A stretch of DNA of 5,460 bases from an uncultured bacterium. Its GTDB lineage: Bacteria > Cyanobacteriota > Vampirovibrionia > Gastranaerophilales > Gastranaerophilaceae. The stretch is taken from contig CASELB010000077.1 in the NCBI GenBank assembly GCA_949288685.1, positions 1 through 5,460 on the forward strand. The letters are read 5' to 3'. A program made the position numbers and the translations under genes. Under the pieces are notes generated by a model, which searched no databases, was not told where the DNA came from, and saw only the letters and a list, made by a program, of their open reading frames with translations. How positions within the stretch are numbered: position 1 is the stretch's first letter; every line of letters starts with the position of its first letter. Positions 5,173-5,460 of this stretch are shown here, piece by piece.

Positions 5173-5460
5173 ATTATACAATAAATACTTTCGAAAGGAA
5201 ACTATAACGAAAAGTTAATATTAGTTTCAACCGACGGTATTATACAATAAATACTTTCGAAAGGAAACTATAACTGAAGGCAGTGAGTCTCAATCTTCAC
5301 GTGCATTATACAATAAATACTTTCGAAAGGAAACTATAACATAACTCCGGTAGCTCTATGAGTTTCAATTATTATACAATAAATACTTTCGAAAGGAAAC
5401 TATAACAAATGCAGTGAGATTTATTGCAAGGAATGTATTATACAATAAATACTTTCGAAA
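5173..5460 (-). CRISPR. Type II-C CRISPR array, 4 full repeats plus a partial fifth, runs off the window
   Basis: Repeats are 36 bp and identical: 5173-5208, 5239-5274, 5305-5340, 5371-5406, and 5437-5460 (first 24 bases only). Spacers are all exactly 30 bp: 5209-5238, 5275-5304, 5341-5370 and 5407-5436, all different. On the minus strand the repeat starts GTTATAGTTTCC and ends TTGTATAAT, the usual orientation for crRNA in type II systems. It is complementary to the tracrRNA anti-repeat only in this sense. The array should thus be transcribed leftwards, convergent with the cas operon. The repeat adjoining the terminator shows no decay, unlike the degenerate end repeat of many arrays. The repeat centre holds a perfect 10-bp palindrome CTTTCGAAAG. 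The total length, distal end and any leader lie outside the window. Spacer targets cannot be told from the sequence alone. Confidence 0.98.
5239..5244 (-). promoter_or_regulatory. Repeat-embedded -10 box (TATAAT) for individual crRNAs; repeated in every repeat
   Basis: The last six bases of each repeat on the minus strand are TATAAT, a perfect -10 box. The same box is at 5173-5178, 5305-5310, 5371-5376 and 5437-5442. Transcription from the box at 5239-5244 would start near 5232 and give a crRNA with about 24 nt of the first spacer followed by the repeat at 5208-5173. Repeat-internal promoters giving 24-nt guides are established for N. meningitidis and also known in C. jejuni. The -35 match in the repeat is poor (TTTCCT at 17 bp), and the strict extended -10 (TGn before the box) is absent, since TG abuts it directly. 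Confidence 0.6.

Noticed and set aside
5280..5418. Shared 8-mer GCAGTGAG in the spacers at 5275-5304 and 5407-5436, and AGTTTCAA in two others
   Set aside because: Matches this short are expected by chance, and the rest of the spacers do not align.

Overview
The window holds a complete adaptive-immunity locus of type II-C (Cas9 only, no csn2 or cas4) next to the 3' end of a tRNA-Tyr gene. From left to right it contains: a 5'-truncated tRNA-Tyr(GTA) and its terminator (1-102); a 71-bp perfect copy of the tRNA 3' end plus terminator (57-127 repeated at 233-303), separated by a hairpin-rich stretch; a frameshifted remnant of an XRE-type helix-turn-helix regulator (about 375-571); a tracrRNA gene on the minus strand (about 772 to 690); a tightly packed plus-strand operon cas9-cas1-cas2 (822-5115); a terminator hairpin facing the array; and four full repeats plus a partial fifth of a CRISPR array that runs off the right edge (5173-5460).

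The RNA side can be read directly. The array repeat is 36 bp and spacers are exactly 30 bp. In the usual type II orientation (GTTATAG... at the 5' end) the repeat lies on the minus strand, so pre-crRNA should run leftwards towards cas2, where a 10-bp hairpin followed by a T-rich run would stop it. Positions 740-775 match this repeat at 30 of 36 bases without gaps. The complementary minus strand is therefore the anti-repeat, and a consensus promoter (TTGACA, 17 bp, TATAAT) sits just upstream of it, inside the cas9 leader. A hairpin and T-run end the transcript after about 83 nt. Each repeat ends in a perfect TATAAT, which suggests one promoter per crRNA, as known for the type II-C systems of Neisseria and Campylobacter.

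Cas9 (1023 aa) has all expected RuvC and HNH residues and, as far as I can judge from memory, resembles NmeCas9 over its whole length, including the C-terminal PAM-interacting domain. The residues at the known NmeCas9 PAM-contact positions differ. Cas1 and Cas2 are intact. Cas9, tracrRNA and crRNAs would do interference, and Cas1-Cas2 (with Cas9) would do spacer acquisition.

The host is a bacterium with AT-rich DNA whose tRNA-Tyr does not encode CCA. I cannot name the lineage from the sequence alone. The duplicated tRNA end and the regulator remnant suggest that this is an integration or rearrangement site and that the CRISPR locus may have been acquired there.
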